In this document: piece after piece, positions 1-6,089 of the stretch
Numbering within the stretch: the first letter of the stretch is position 1
Layout of the letters: each line of letters begins with the position of its first letter
Assembly (NCBI GenBank): GCA_900554495.1
Contig: USHR01000096.1
Span: forward strand, 1-7,253
Length of the DNA stretch: 7,253 nucleotides
Source of the DNA: an uncultured Collinsella sp.
GTDB lineage: Bacteria > Actinomycetota > Coriobacteriia > Coriobacteriales > Coriobacteriaceae
Direction of reading: 5' to 3'
Notes under the pieces: generated by a model
Seen by the model: the letters and a program-made list of their open reading frames with translations, nothing else
What the model was told of the DNA's origin: nothing
Database searches by the model: none
Position numbers and translations under genes: made by a program

Positions 1-14
1 CGCGCCTCAATCGT

Positions 15-35
15 AGCCCGAGACGGTCCCGGGCT
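15..35. other. Small GC-rich hairpin
   Basis: AGCCCG (15-20) pairs with CGGGCT (30-35), and the stem can extend inward by GA/TC around one A-C mismatch, leaving a 3-nt loop. No T-tract follows on either strand, so a terminator role is only a possibility. It could end a gene lying beyond the left edge. Confidence 0.3.
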
Positions 36-77
36 GACAATTTCGACTGTAATGGGACGTTCCTTTCCTACCGGCAG

Positions 78-138
78 TTGGGGACAGTCTTTGCCAACCC
101 AGCCGGCAAAACAGCCGATCGGCAAAGACTGTCCCCAA
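78..138. repeat. REP-like inverted repeat, 18-bp perfect arms
   Basis: TTGGGGACAGTCTTTGCC at 78-95 is the exact reverse complement of 121-138, with a 25-nt loop (96-120). The stem lies about 80 bp beyond the stop codon of the minus-strand exporter operon. There is no T-run, so classical intrinsic termination is not evident. The GGGGACAG/CTGTCCCC core is repeated again at 145-201, so this looks like part of a dispersed palindromic repeat, such as those mobilised by REP-associated tyrosine transposases. No transposase is in the window, so that link is inference. Confidence 0.8.
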
Positions 139-144
139 TGACTA

Positions 145-201
145 GTCGTTTAAGTCTGTCCCCAATGACCACTCTTGGTCGTTTAAGTCTGTCCCCAATG
201 A
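145..201. repeat. Two direct repeats, 24 bp at 33-bp spacing
   Basis: The 24-mer beginning GTCGTTTAAGTCTGTCCCC and ending AATGA occurs identically at 145-168 and 178-201. Its last 11 bases (GTCCCCAATGA) also form the end of the inverted-repeat arm at 131-141, giving three copies of that core. The last copy ends 20 bp from the stop codon of the permease gene. The pattern is a tandem decay or expansion of the neighbouring palindromic repeat. It is not a CRISPR array, having only two units and one 9-nt spacer. Confidence 0.8.
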
Positions 202-220
202 GTACCCGATGACTAGGTGG

Positions 221-1426
221 CTAGGCGCGGGATTTGGTGCGCGAGAGGGCTAGGCCTACGGCGGCGATGGCCACGGCAAAGAGTGCCGTGACGCCCAGAT
301 CGCAGGCGATGCCGCCCAGCACGGTGGACGTCAGGTCCGCGGCGAGTGCCTTGCTGATCGCATCGTTCACCCAATATGTCGGCACAAAGTGCGCCACGGT
401 CTGCACGGCCGAGCCCATGAGCGACAGCGGCATCCAGGCACCGCCCAAAAACGTCATGAGCATGCCGAGTAAGTTGCCCACGCCGTTGAGCAGCTCCTCG
501 CGCGCACCCAGGCTCGACAACGCAAAGCCAACGGCCAGCGGCGTGCACGCCAGGGCAAACGTCGCCGCCAGCGCCAGACACACACGACCCGCGCCGACCT
601 CGGCAACCGCGCCGGCAAAGCCCACGACGCCCATCATACTCGACACGAGCCAAATACAGACGGTGAGCACGGCGGCGGCCGCAAACACGGCAAGCGAACG
701 CTGACGCTCGGAGACCGGGCTGGCATCCATGCGGCGCACGCGCTCGGGCTCGTTCATGCCCGAGAACACCAGTCCCACCGACACGATGACCGACGAGATA
801 ATCGCGTACGCGCCAAAGTTGAAGTACGACTCGAGCGTGGCGGCAGCAGTCGAGTCGACCTTGACCTGCTCGATCTGGACCTCCGCGCGCTTTGCAGCGG
901 CATGCTCGGCGGCCTTGGCAACGTCGCCGTTAGAAGCAGCGGGCTCAAGCGCCGCCGCAGCGCCCGCGAGCGAGATCCAGCGCGAGGCCTCGGCAGACGA
1001 AAGCGCCGCCGCCATGGTGCCGGCACCGTAGGTCACATCGAGCTTGGGCAGGGACTCCCCCACGCGGGCGGCCGCAACGAGGTCGTCCTCAAACCCCTCC
1101 GGGATAAAGAACACGCAGTCGGCGCTGCCCTTGGCGCTGTTGCTCTTGGAGAGCGCGTCCGCAAGGTCGTAGGTGTCGTCGCCGACGCCCATGACCAGGT
1201 CAAAACGCGAACCTAGGTGCTTGGTGAGCGCACGTGAAAGATCACTGCCGTCGCGGTCGACCACGATCACGTTGGCATCGTAGGGCTTGTACTCGGTGAG
1301 CTGCGACGAGTTCCAGCTCACCGAGGCCGCGATGAATACGCCCATGAGCGAAATGAACACCGTATAGATGAGCAGGTAGAATGGGTGCGCCAGCGCCATG
1401 CGAAGCGCGGTCTTAAAGGTGCTCAT
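221..1426 (-). CDS. ABC-2 type exporter permease, second permease of operon
   Basis: This 401-residue membrane protein is a transmembrane subunit of an ABC-2 export system. One membrane helix lies near residues 17-36 (YLLIYTVFISLMGVFIAASV). A large, poorly hydrophobic extracytoplasmic domain follows (about 37-200). Then come roughly five helices in the C-terminal half, including the segment NGVGNLLGMLMTFLGGAWMPL, typical of the ABC2_membrane_3 type. It is the last gene of the ATPase-permease-permease operon and probably forms a heterodimer with the preceding permease. The ATG at 1426 is chosen over an in-frame TTG at 1441 because AAGGAG sits five bases upstream. That start overlaps the end of the upstream gene by 14 bp, which suggests translational coupling. 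The substrate is not readable from sequence; a lipophilic antimicrobial is a guess from context. Confidence 0.88.
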   Translation of the reverse strand: MSTFKTALRMALAHPFYLLIYTVFISLMGVFIAASVSWNSSQLTEYKPYDANVIVVDRDGSDLSRALTKHLGSRFDLVMGVGDDTYDLADALSKSNSAKGSADCVFFIPEGFEDDLVAAARVGESLPKLDVTYGAGTMAAALSSAEASRWISLAGAAAALEPAASNGDVAKAAEHAAAKRAEVQIEQVKVDSTAAATLESYFNFGAYAIISSVIVSVGLVFSGMNEPERVRRMDASPVSERQRSLAVFAAAAVLTVCIWLVSSMMGVVGFAGAVAEVGAGRVCLALAATFALACTPLAVGFALSSLGAREELLNGVGNLLGMLMTFLGGAWMPLSLMGSAVQTVAHFVPTYWVNDAISKALAADLTSTVLGGIACDLGVTALFAVAIAAVGLALSRTKSRA

Positions 1427-2600
1427 AGCGGCTCCTTCCAAAGATCAGCGTAGCGGCGGCGACAAACACCAGCGTCATGAGGACCAGCGCGCCGGCGCGA
1501 ACGGCAAAAGGTCCCAAGTCTTCAAAGAAATACAGGCGGTTGAACATGTCGCAGATGAGCTTGACGGGGTTGAGCCAGCACTCGGCCGGACAGGCGCGGG
1601 CGACGTCATCGGCAAGCGCCATCGCCGGTTCGCCGTAGAGCCCAGCGAACAAAGCGCACGTGGTGGCAAAGCCTGTGAGGATGCCCGACTTGGATGCCTT
1701 GCCGCCCTTAACGGGAAGCGTGCCCACAAAGAGTCCCAAGCCCGTGGCGGCAAGCGCGGAAGCGGCACCGCCCACCAGACACAGCCCCTCGCGCCCGCCA
1801 AAGTCGACGCCCACAACCAGGTGCACGTAGCCGATCGCGATCGCCATCGAGGCAAAGGAGACCAGCCACGAGCCCACAAAGATACCGGCCAGCGACGCCG
1901 TTTTGGAAAGACCGCCCGCGCAGCGGCGCGCGCCAAGGCCCGACAGATTGGGCTGCAGATCGACGACGCTCAAGGCGGCAAACTCCGCAGACATCATCGC
2001 GACCAGGCCAAAGAGCGCGTAATAGTAGATGACCGTGCCATCGGGCGTGGTGCGTGTCAGGCTTACGCGGCGGGTGCCGCCCTCGAGCGACAGGGCGCGC
2101 GCAACCGCCTCCGAGTCGGCGAGCGCCGCCGGGTTGTCCTGGGCAATCTGGGACATGAGCTCGGCATTTTGTGTATACGAGCTTGCCACCGTCTCCAGGA
2201 TGCTGCGATCGGTGAGCACCGATGATGCGCGCGAGCTGTCGTAGCTCGATAGCAGTGTGAGCTTGGGTGCGCCTGCGTCGTCGACCGTATAGATGCCCGC
2301 GACCTCGCCGGCCTTAAGCGCACGGTTCGCATCGGCTGCGTCGTCGCACTCGTGGATCTCGAGCAGCTGATTGTCGCTCTCCTTGGCAAGCGACGTCGCC
2401 ACGTCCTTAAAGGTCGAGGCGTCCCAGGCCTCGTCCGCTATGACGGCAACCGGTACCGGGTCGACCGTGCCGTCAGAGCTCAGATTCGCAAACATAAACA
2501 TGAACATCGTGGAAAGTGCGATGGGAAAGAGAGCGCCCCAGACCCACGTGCTCGGCCGGCGCAGCAGCGTCTTGACCGTAGTGATGATGGTGTTGAACAT
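1413..2600 (-). CDS. ABC-2 type exporter permease, first permease of operon
   Basis: This 395-residue integral membrane subunit has the layout of its downstream neighbour. A first helix lies near residues 20-38 (WGALFPIALSTMFMFMFANL), an extracytoplasmic domain spans about 40-188, then five or so helices run to the C terminus, ending in RSRYEHL. The paired permeases have similar length but little obvious identity, as in YbhR/YbhS- or LnrM/LnrN-type exporters. The start at 2600 is preceded by a G-rich AGGGGG ribosome site 5-10 bases upstream. The gene begins 9 bp after the ATPase stop, and its 3' end overlaps the next permease by 14 bp. Co-transcription and a heteromeric complex with both neighbours are inferred. 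The transported compound is unknown. Confidence 0.88.
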   Translation of the reverse strand: MFNTIITTVKTLLRRPSTWVWGALFPIALSTMFMFMFANLSSDGTVDPVPVAVIADEAWDASTFKDVATSLAKESDNQLLEIHECDDAADANRALKAGEVAGIYTVDDAGAPKLTLLSSYDSSRASSVLTDRSILETVASSYTQNAELMSQIAQDNPAALADSEAVARALSLEGGTRRVSLTRTTPDGTVIYYYALFGLVAMMSAEFAALSVVDLQPNLSGLGARRCAGGLSKTASLAGIFVGSWLVSFASMAIAIGYVHLVVGVDFGGREGLCLVGGAASALAATGLGLFVGTLPVKGGKASKSGILTGFATTCALFAGLYGEPAMALADDVARACPAECWLNPVKLICDMFNRLYFFEDLGPFAVRAGALVLMTLVFVAAATLIFGRSRYEHL

Positions 2601-2609
2601 GACTGCCCC

Positions 2610-3548
2610 CTAGTCGCGCAGCTCGCGGCCGGTGATCTCGAGGAACACGTCGTTGAGGGTCGGCGGCTCGCTCCACACGCGGCCGAGCGCCACATCGGCG
2701 GCGCGCAGCGTGTCGAGGATGTCGACCAAATTGTGCGGGCTCGCTTCGCAGGTGCAGACGAGCTCGCCGCCGGACAGCTCGACGCTGAGCACGTGCTCGA
2801 GGGCGCGCAGCCGCTCGACCGTGGCTGGCTCGACGGCGCCCACCTCGACGGTCACGCGCTCGCCCATCTGAATCATGCGTTTGAGCTCGTCGTTGGTGCC
2901 CTGCGCCAGCACGCGGCCGCCGTCCATGATCATGATGCGGCTGCAGATCTGCTCGACTTCCTCCATGTAATGGCTGGTATACACCACCGTGGCGCCCTCG
3001 TCGCGCAGGCGGCAGATGCCCTCCAGGATGGCGTTGCGGCTCTGCGGGTCGACCGCCACCGTGGGCTCGTCAAAAAAGATGAGCTCGGGCTTGTGCGCGA
3101 TGCCGCAGGCGATGTTGAGGCGTCGCGCCAGGCCGCCCGAGAGCTTGCCGGGGCGGAACTTGGCAAAGTCGCCCAGGCCGACAAAGTCGATGGCCTCGTC
3201 GACCAGCGCGCGGCGGCGCTTGCGGTCGTTGACGTAGAGGCTGCAGAAATAGTCGATGTTCTCGCGCACCGTAAGCTCGTCGAACACCGCCACCTGCTGC
3301 GGCACCACGCCGATGCGGCGCTTGAGGTCGTAGCGGGCGGGCGTCATGGGCTCGCCGAACAGTTCGATGGTGCCCTTGTCGTAGGCGAGCAGCTGCAGGA
3401 TGCAGTTGATGGACGTGGTCTTGCCCGAGCCGTTGGGGCCCAGCAGGCCAAAGATCTCGCCGGGGGCGATGCTCAGGTTAAAGTGGTCGAGCGCAATAAG
3501 ATCGTCGTAGCGTTTGACGAGGTTTTCGACGTGGACGATGTCTGTCAT
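2610..3548 (-). CDS. ABC exporter ATP-binding protein (DrrA/LnrL-like)
   Basis: This is a 312-residue cytoplasmic ATPase that powers the two permeases downstream. Visible motifs are Walker A GPNGSGKT (residues 37-44), Q-loop VPQQ (82-85), signature LSGGLARR (136-143), Walker B LIFFDEP (156-162), a D-loop AVD (165-167) and the H-loop TSH with His193. A C-terminal accessory domain of about 90 residues ends in PTLNDVFLEITGRELRD, as in the drug-resistance ATPase subfamily. The motif set LSGG-RRLNIACG-DEPT-VDPQSR is typical of DrrA/LnrL-like proteins. Alanine replaces the more usual glycine in T-V-G-V-D. The reading frame is open to 3614, but ATG at 3548 is preferred: it has GGAAGGG upstream and begins directly with the family N terminus MTDIVHVENLVKRY. 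It is the first gene of the minus-strand operon. Confidence 0.93.
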   Translation of the reverse strand: MTDIVHVENLVKRYDDLIALDHFNLSIAPGEIFGLLGPNGSGKTTSINCILQLLAYDKGTIELFGEPMTPARYDLKRRIGVVPQQVAVFDELTVRENIDYFCSLYVNDRKRRRALVDEAIDFVGLGDFAKFRPGKLSGGLARRLNIACGIAHKPELIFFDEPTVAVDPQSRNAILEGICRLRDEGATVVYTSHYMEEVEQICSRIMIMDGGRVLAQGTNDELKRMIQMGERVTVEVGAVEPATVERLRALEHVLSVELSGGELVCTCEASPHNLVDILDTLRAADVALGRVWSEPPTLNDVFLEITGRELRD

Positions 3549-3611
3549 GAGGCGGCCCTTCCGTTGATTGCGGCCCGGTACGATTGCATCATCGCAGGAG
3601 CCGCCGACGCG

Positions 3612-3635
3612 CACCAGTGAGCTTTGTCACGAGTG
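3612..3635. promoter_or_regulatory. Candidate operator, 24-bp dyad
   Basis: The dyad reads CACnnGTGA, six bases, TCACnnGTG, with exact symmetry at the specified positions. It lies 64-87 bp upstream of the ATPase start codon, a normal activator distance. Dimeric NarL/LuxR-family regulators bind such inverted repeats, so the response regulator encoded at 4901 is the obvious candidate ligand. That assignment is inference. Confidence 0.4.
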
Positions 3636-3714
3636 CGAGGGGGCAGAGGTGAAACCCCCGCTCGCGCGAGCGATCGACGCCGCTTTGCCGCGCGGGAGGA
3701 ATGTCACGGTTGCG
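3625..3714 (+). promoter_or_regulatory. Pair of direct 13-mers, possible regulator sites
   Basis: TGTCACGAGTGCG at 3625-3637 and TGTCACGGTTGCG at 3702-3714 differ at two positions and lie 77 bp apart in the same orientation. The left copy overlaps the right half of the 24-bp dyad; the right copy lies about 33 bp upstream of the kinase -10 box. Repeated elements near both promoters fit autoregulation plus transporter control, but chance cannot be excluded in GC-rich DNA. Confidence 0.3.
3659..3672. promoter_or_regulatory. 14-bp perfect palindrome
   Basis: CGCTCGCGCGAGCG is its own reverse complement and lies in the middle of the divergent control region. Just upstream, GGGGG and CCCCC (about 3639-3659) could form a second small stem. 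It may be an operator or simply the product of CG-rich composition. Confidence 0.3.
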
Positions 3715-3746
3715 CAGGCAGCCCCTCCACCGCGCGCGCCTTCGCG

Positions 3747-3752
3747 TACAAT
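3747..3752 (+). promoter_or_regulatory. -10 box for the two-component operon, leaderless
   Basis: TACAAT ends six bases before the kinase ATG at 3759, so a transcript starting at the normal distance would begin at or next to the A of the start codon. No Shine-Dalgarno sequence lies between. No good TTGACA-like -35 is found at 16-18 bp, which fits an activator-dependent or weak promoter. Leaderless messages are common in Actinobacteria. Confidence 0.5.
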
Positions 3753-3758
3753 ACCCGT

Positions 3759-4904
3759 ATGAACAGGCTTTTCGACAAATCGATCGTGCTGGCGTGCTGT
3801 ATTGCGGCCGCCATGGGTCTTGCTGTGGACGCTCGCCTGGTCGCGGCGTTTTGCCTTGGCGTTATTGCCACCTCGCTGGCCGAGGTCGTACAGGGAAACC
3901 GCGCCCGCCGTGTGAGCGAGGCCGCGAGCTACGCCTGCATCATCGCGGCTGTCTTCGTGCCGCCGTTTGTGCCGTTTGCGCCTCTCGCTCTCTATGACAT
4001 CGCGCGACGCGTTCGCCGTGAACGAATCTGGCCCGCGCTGGCGATTGGCGCCGTGTTTGTCTGCGCGCTTGTCGCGGACCTTCGTGGTGGCGTGCTCACC
4101 ACCCGAACGCTGTTGTTAACCGCCATCCTTTCGGTCGCCGCCACGTTGCTGTCGCTGCGCACCGCGCAGCTGGAGCGCGAACAGGAACGCATGCGTCGCA
4201 CCCGCGACAAGCTGCAAGAACGCGCCCTGGCACTCGAGGCACGCAACCGCGACCTCGCCGACCGCCAGGACTACGAAGTCGAGCTCGCGACGCTCGCCGA
4301 ACGCGCCCGTATCGCGCGCGAGATCCACGATAACGTGGGCCACCAGCTCACGCGCGCTTCGCTTCAAGCCGAGGCCCTGCGCGTGGTCCATGCCGATGAG
4401 CCCGGCGTCGCCGCCGATTTCGCCGACGTCAAACGCACGGTTGACGAGGCGCTCCAGCTCGTGCGCGCCAGCGTCCACGCGCTCAACGACAATGCAACTG
4501 ACCTCTCCGTGCAGCTCGAGCGCATCGTTGAAGGCGCACGCTCGGACAGTGGTCCGCAGATTGAGCTTGAGGTTTTGGCCGAGCATGCGCCCGCCAACGT
4601 CGCCAACTGCTTTGCGGCGGTGCTGCGCGAGGCGCTTTCCAACGCCATGCGCCACGCTTGCGCCCAAACCGTCACCGTACGATGCATGGAACATCCGTCG
4701 TTTTACCAGCTTGTCGTTACCGACGATGGCGCGGGCGGGGTCCAAGCAAGCGGCCGCGGCGCTGCGGAGGGCATGGGGCTCGCCTCCATGCGCGAGCGCG
4801 TCGAGGCGCTTGGCGGCACCTTCACCGCCGGCCCGCGCGCCGGCACCGGCGGCTGGCGTGTGTTTGCCACCGTTCCCAAACAGCAAGGAGATGAGGGCCG
4901 ATGA
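3759..4904 (+). CDS. Membrane sensor histidine kinase, NarL/LnrJ type
   Basis: This 381-residue sensor kinase phosphorylates the response regulator encoded next. About five hydrophobic helices fill residues 8-133, with almost no periplasmic domain. A predicted coiled coil follows (about 134-180). The HisKA_3 dimerisation box AERARIAREIHDNVGHQL has His190 as phosphoacceptor. The HATPase region shows N-box REALSNAMRHA (Asn295), DDGAGG (322-327) and GMGLASMRERVEALGG. Sensors with only membrane helices often detect membrane-perturbing compounds or work through their partner transporter (family knowledge). The frame is open back to a TTG at 3624, but those 45 residues are arginine-rich and unlike a sensor N terminus. 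The ATG at 3759 directly precedes the first helix and follows the -10 box. The stop overlaps the regulator start as ATGA. Divergent exporter genes suggest its target. Confidence 0.92.
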   Translation: MNRLFDKSIVLACCIAAAMGLAVDARLVAAFCLGVIATSLAEVVQGNRARRVSEAASYACIIAAVFVPPFVPFAPLALYDIARRVRRERIWPALAIGAVFVCALVADLRGGVLTTRTLLLTAILSVAATLLSLRTAQLEREQERMRRTRDKLQERALALEARNRDLADRQDYEVELATLAERARIAREIHDNVGHQLTRASLQAEALRVVHADEPGVAADFADVKRTVDEALQLVRASVHALNDNATDLSVQLERIVEGARSDSGPQIELEVLAEHAPANVANCFAAVLREALSNAMRHACAQTVTVRCMEHPSFYQLVVTDDGAGGVQASGRGAAEGMGLASMRERVEALGGTFTAGPRAGTGGWRVFATVPKQQGDEGR

Positions 4905-5530
4905 GGCTCATCGTTGTCGACGACGACCGCTTGGTGGTCGATTCGCTCAAGATTATCCTGGGCGCCCAGCCGCAGATCGAGGTAGTGGGCACCGGCGCCA
5001 ACGGCAACGACGCGGTTTCGCTCTATGCCGAACACGCGCCTGATATCGCACTGCTCGACATCCAGATGCCGGGGCGTGACGGACTTTCGGCGGCACGCGA
5101 GATCCTCGAGCGCGACCCTTCGGCGCGCGTGGTGTTTCTGACGACATTCTCGGATGACGAATACATTGTGTCGGCGCTCAAACTGGGCGCGCGCGGCTAC
5201 TTGATTAAAACCGACGTCGCTGCCATCCCTCCCGCGTTGACGCAGGTCATGGATGGCAAACGCGTGCTCGAGGGCAAGGCGATCGAGGACGTCGATTTTG
5301 ACGGAACGGACGTTGAGGCGGGCACGCCCCGCCGGCCTGCGGCCTTCGCCAGCCTAACCGACCGCGAATTCGAAGTCGCCGAGCTCATCGCCCGCGGCCT
5401 CGATAACAAGGAGATTGCCGCCACCGCCTATATGGGCGAAGGCACCGTACGCAACCACATCAGCTCGATCCTTGCCAAAATGGGCCTGCGCAACCGCACG
5501 CAGATCGCCATCGCCTACCTGCGAGGGTAA
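4901..5530 (+). CDS. Response regulator, NarL/LuxR family
   Basis: This 209-residue DNA-binding regulator is paired with the upstream kinase. The receiver domain (about 1-120) has the acidic pocket Asp7-Asp8-Asp9, phosphoacceptor Asp53 in ALLDIQMPG, switch Thr81 and Lys103 (YLIKTD). A linker follows, then a LuxR-type helix-turn-helix (about 147-206) beginning LTDREFEVAELIARGL and containing the recognition segment GEGTVRNHISSILAKMG. All phosphotransfer residues are present, so it should be phosphorylation-controlled. The start codon overlaps the kinase stop by four bases (ATGA). AAGGAG at 4885-4890 is the likely ribosome site, ten bases upstream. Likely targets are the divergent ABC exporter operon and perhaps its own promoter (inference). 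The gene is the last of its operon and is followed by the palindrome cluster. Confidence 0.93.
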   Translation: MRLIVVDDDRLVVDSLKIILGAQPQIEVVGTGANGNDAVSLYAEHAPDIALLDIQMPGRDGLSAAREILERDPSARVVFLTTFSDDEYIVSALKLGARGYLIKTDVAAIPPALTQVMDGKRVLEGKAIEDVDFDGTDVEAGTPRRPAAFASLTDREFEVAELIARGLDNKEIAATAYMGEGTVRNHISSILAKMGLRNRTQIAIAYLRG

Positions 5531-5550
5531 TTACCTAGCGGCAGACCACC

Positions 5551-5604
5551 CCGGCATAGCAAAATGGCTGCCACCGATATAGCGACATTTCAAAACTATG
5601 CCGG
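5551..5604. repeat. 9-bp inverted repeat that competes with palindrome A
   Basis: CCGGCATAG (5551-5559) is an exact complement of CTATGCCGG (5596-5604), which is part of the left arm of palindrome A. An inner AAATG/CATTT pair (5562-5566 and 5586-5590) extends the stem. The left arm of A could therefore pair either backward here or forward with the right arm at 5721-5744. It starts 21 bp after the response regulator stop, with no T-tract. Confidence 0.45.
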
Positions 5605-5744
5605 TTTACTACGACGAATCGCCCACCATCGACCACGGCAAATTGCGCGCTTGCAAAACCGCAGGTAGAACGCTTGCAGTATTTAGAAAAATGCAGTCAT
5701 GGTCGGGAATGTCGAATTTATCGTAGTAAACCGACATAGTTTTG
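5591..5744. repeat. Long palindrome A (154 bp)
   Basis: Outer arms 5591-5614 and 5721-5744 are complementary over 24 bp with one C-A mismatch (5601/5734). The arm begins CAAAACTATGCCGG and ends TTTACTACGA. Inside is an imperfect stem, then a core containing AAAACCGCAGGTAGAACG (5655-5672). That core matches those of palindromes B and C only on the opposite strand, so A is inverted relative to them. Its left flank, CATTTCAAAACTATGCCG, is shared with C. Nothing in it looks coding. It is a member of a repeat family, not a known insertion sequence. Confidence 0.8.
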
Positions 5745-5785
5745 TTCGGGCGGCCCCGCACAAGCGCCTCCGCAAGCCTCGCGAG

Positions 5786-5821
5786 ACCAAAATGACCTGT
5801 TTTCTTCCGCCCGCGAAAATC
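5786..5821. repeat. Spacer motif, copy 1
   Basis: This stretch, beginning ACCAAAATGACCTGTTTTC and ending AAAATC, matches 6024-6060 at roughly four in five positions in the same orientation. It lies between palindromes A and B, and its partner lies between B and C. The repeated unit therefore seems larger than the palindromes alone. Confidence 0.6.
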
Positions 5822-5835
5822 GGCTGACGGCGCCC

Positions 5836-5995
5836 GCCACGAAATCGGCCCATCTACTACGTTTGACCCGATACCCCTGACCATAACCGCGTTTCATGAA
5901 AAACCGCAGGCGTTCTACCTGCGATTTTGTTTTTGCGTTGTTCGCCATGGTTGAGGGTAGCAGCCTAAACGTAGTAGATGGGCCCATTTCGTGGC
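5836..5995. repeat. Long palindrome B (160 bp)
   Basis: Outer arms 5836-5864 and 5967-5995 are complementary over 29 bp with a single C-C mismatch (5846/5985). The left arm begins GCCACGAAATCGGCCC and ends TACTACGTTT. An inner imperfect stem pairs segments of the form TACCC-nn-ACCAT. The centre is the hairpin at 5900-5928. The arm sequence is mostly different from A and C, sharing TACTACG with A, yet self-complementarity is kept. That points to selection or replication acting on the folded form. Confidence 0.82.
5900..5935 (+). terminator. Terminator-like core hairpin of palindrome B
   Basis: AAAACCGCAGG (5900-5910) pairs with CCTGCGATTTT (5918-5928) except for one C-A mismatch, around a 7-nt loop CGTTCTA. 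On the plus strand a TTTTGTTTTTG tail follows, and on the minus strand the flank is also T-rich, so it could terminate transcription from both convergent operons. At about 370 bp beyond the response regulator stop it would be a distal terminator. Confidence 0.5.
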
Positions 5996-6023
5996 AGACG
6001 GGTCACGCGGCAGCCATCGCAAG

Positions 6024-6060
6024 GCCAAAATGGTCCGTTTTCCTCCGTCCGCAGGAGATC
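6024..6060. repeat. Spacer motif, copy 2
   Basis: This stretch, beginning GCCAAAATGGTCCGTTTTC and ending GAGATC, is the partner of 5786-5821. Within it AAAATGGTCCGTTTT is itself nearly palindromic. No coding capacity is apparent. Confidence 0.6.
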
Positions 6061-6089
6061 AAGGGCTGTTACGGATATGGTGCCATTTC

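Larger units (their letters stand above)
3549..3758. promoter_or_regulatory. Divergent control region, exporter and two-component operons
   Basis: These 210 bp separate the start codons of two divergent operons and must hold both promoters. Only the plus-strand -10 box is recognisable. No convincing minus-strand promoter hexamers were found. Symmetric elements inside the region are listed separately. A shared control region between a two-component system and an exporter suggests that the regulator acts here on one or both operons. Confidence 0.65.

Noticed and set aside
145..201. CRISPR-like repeat pair
   Set aside because: There are only two full units with a 9-nt gap, the unit core is shared with an adjacent inverted repeat, and there are no cas genes.
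2352..3620. Long plus-strand open frame of 422 codons
   Set aside because: It is antisense to the ATPase and first permease, which have full family motifs. Long antisense frames are expected in GC-rich genes.
3624..3758. Extended kinase N terminus from a TTG at 3624
   Set aside because: The added 45 residues are translated promoter DNA of low-complexity arginine-rich type, and the -10 box lies inside them.
3701..3997. Plus-strand frame starting ATG at 3701 with GGGAGGA just before it
   Set aside because: The Shine-Dalgarno-like sequence touches the start codon, so spacing is wrong. Most of the frame overlaps the kinase gene out of frame, and the product is arginine-rich without features.
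5609..5987. Minus-strand open frames at 5609-5884 and 5718-5987
   Set aside because: They cross palindrome arms and spacers, overlap each other in different frames, and show no domain or ribosome site.
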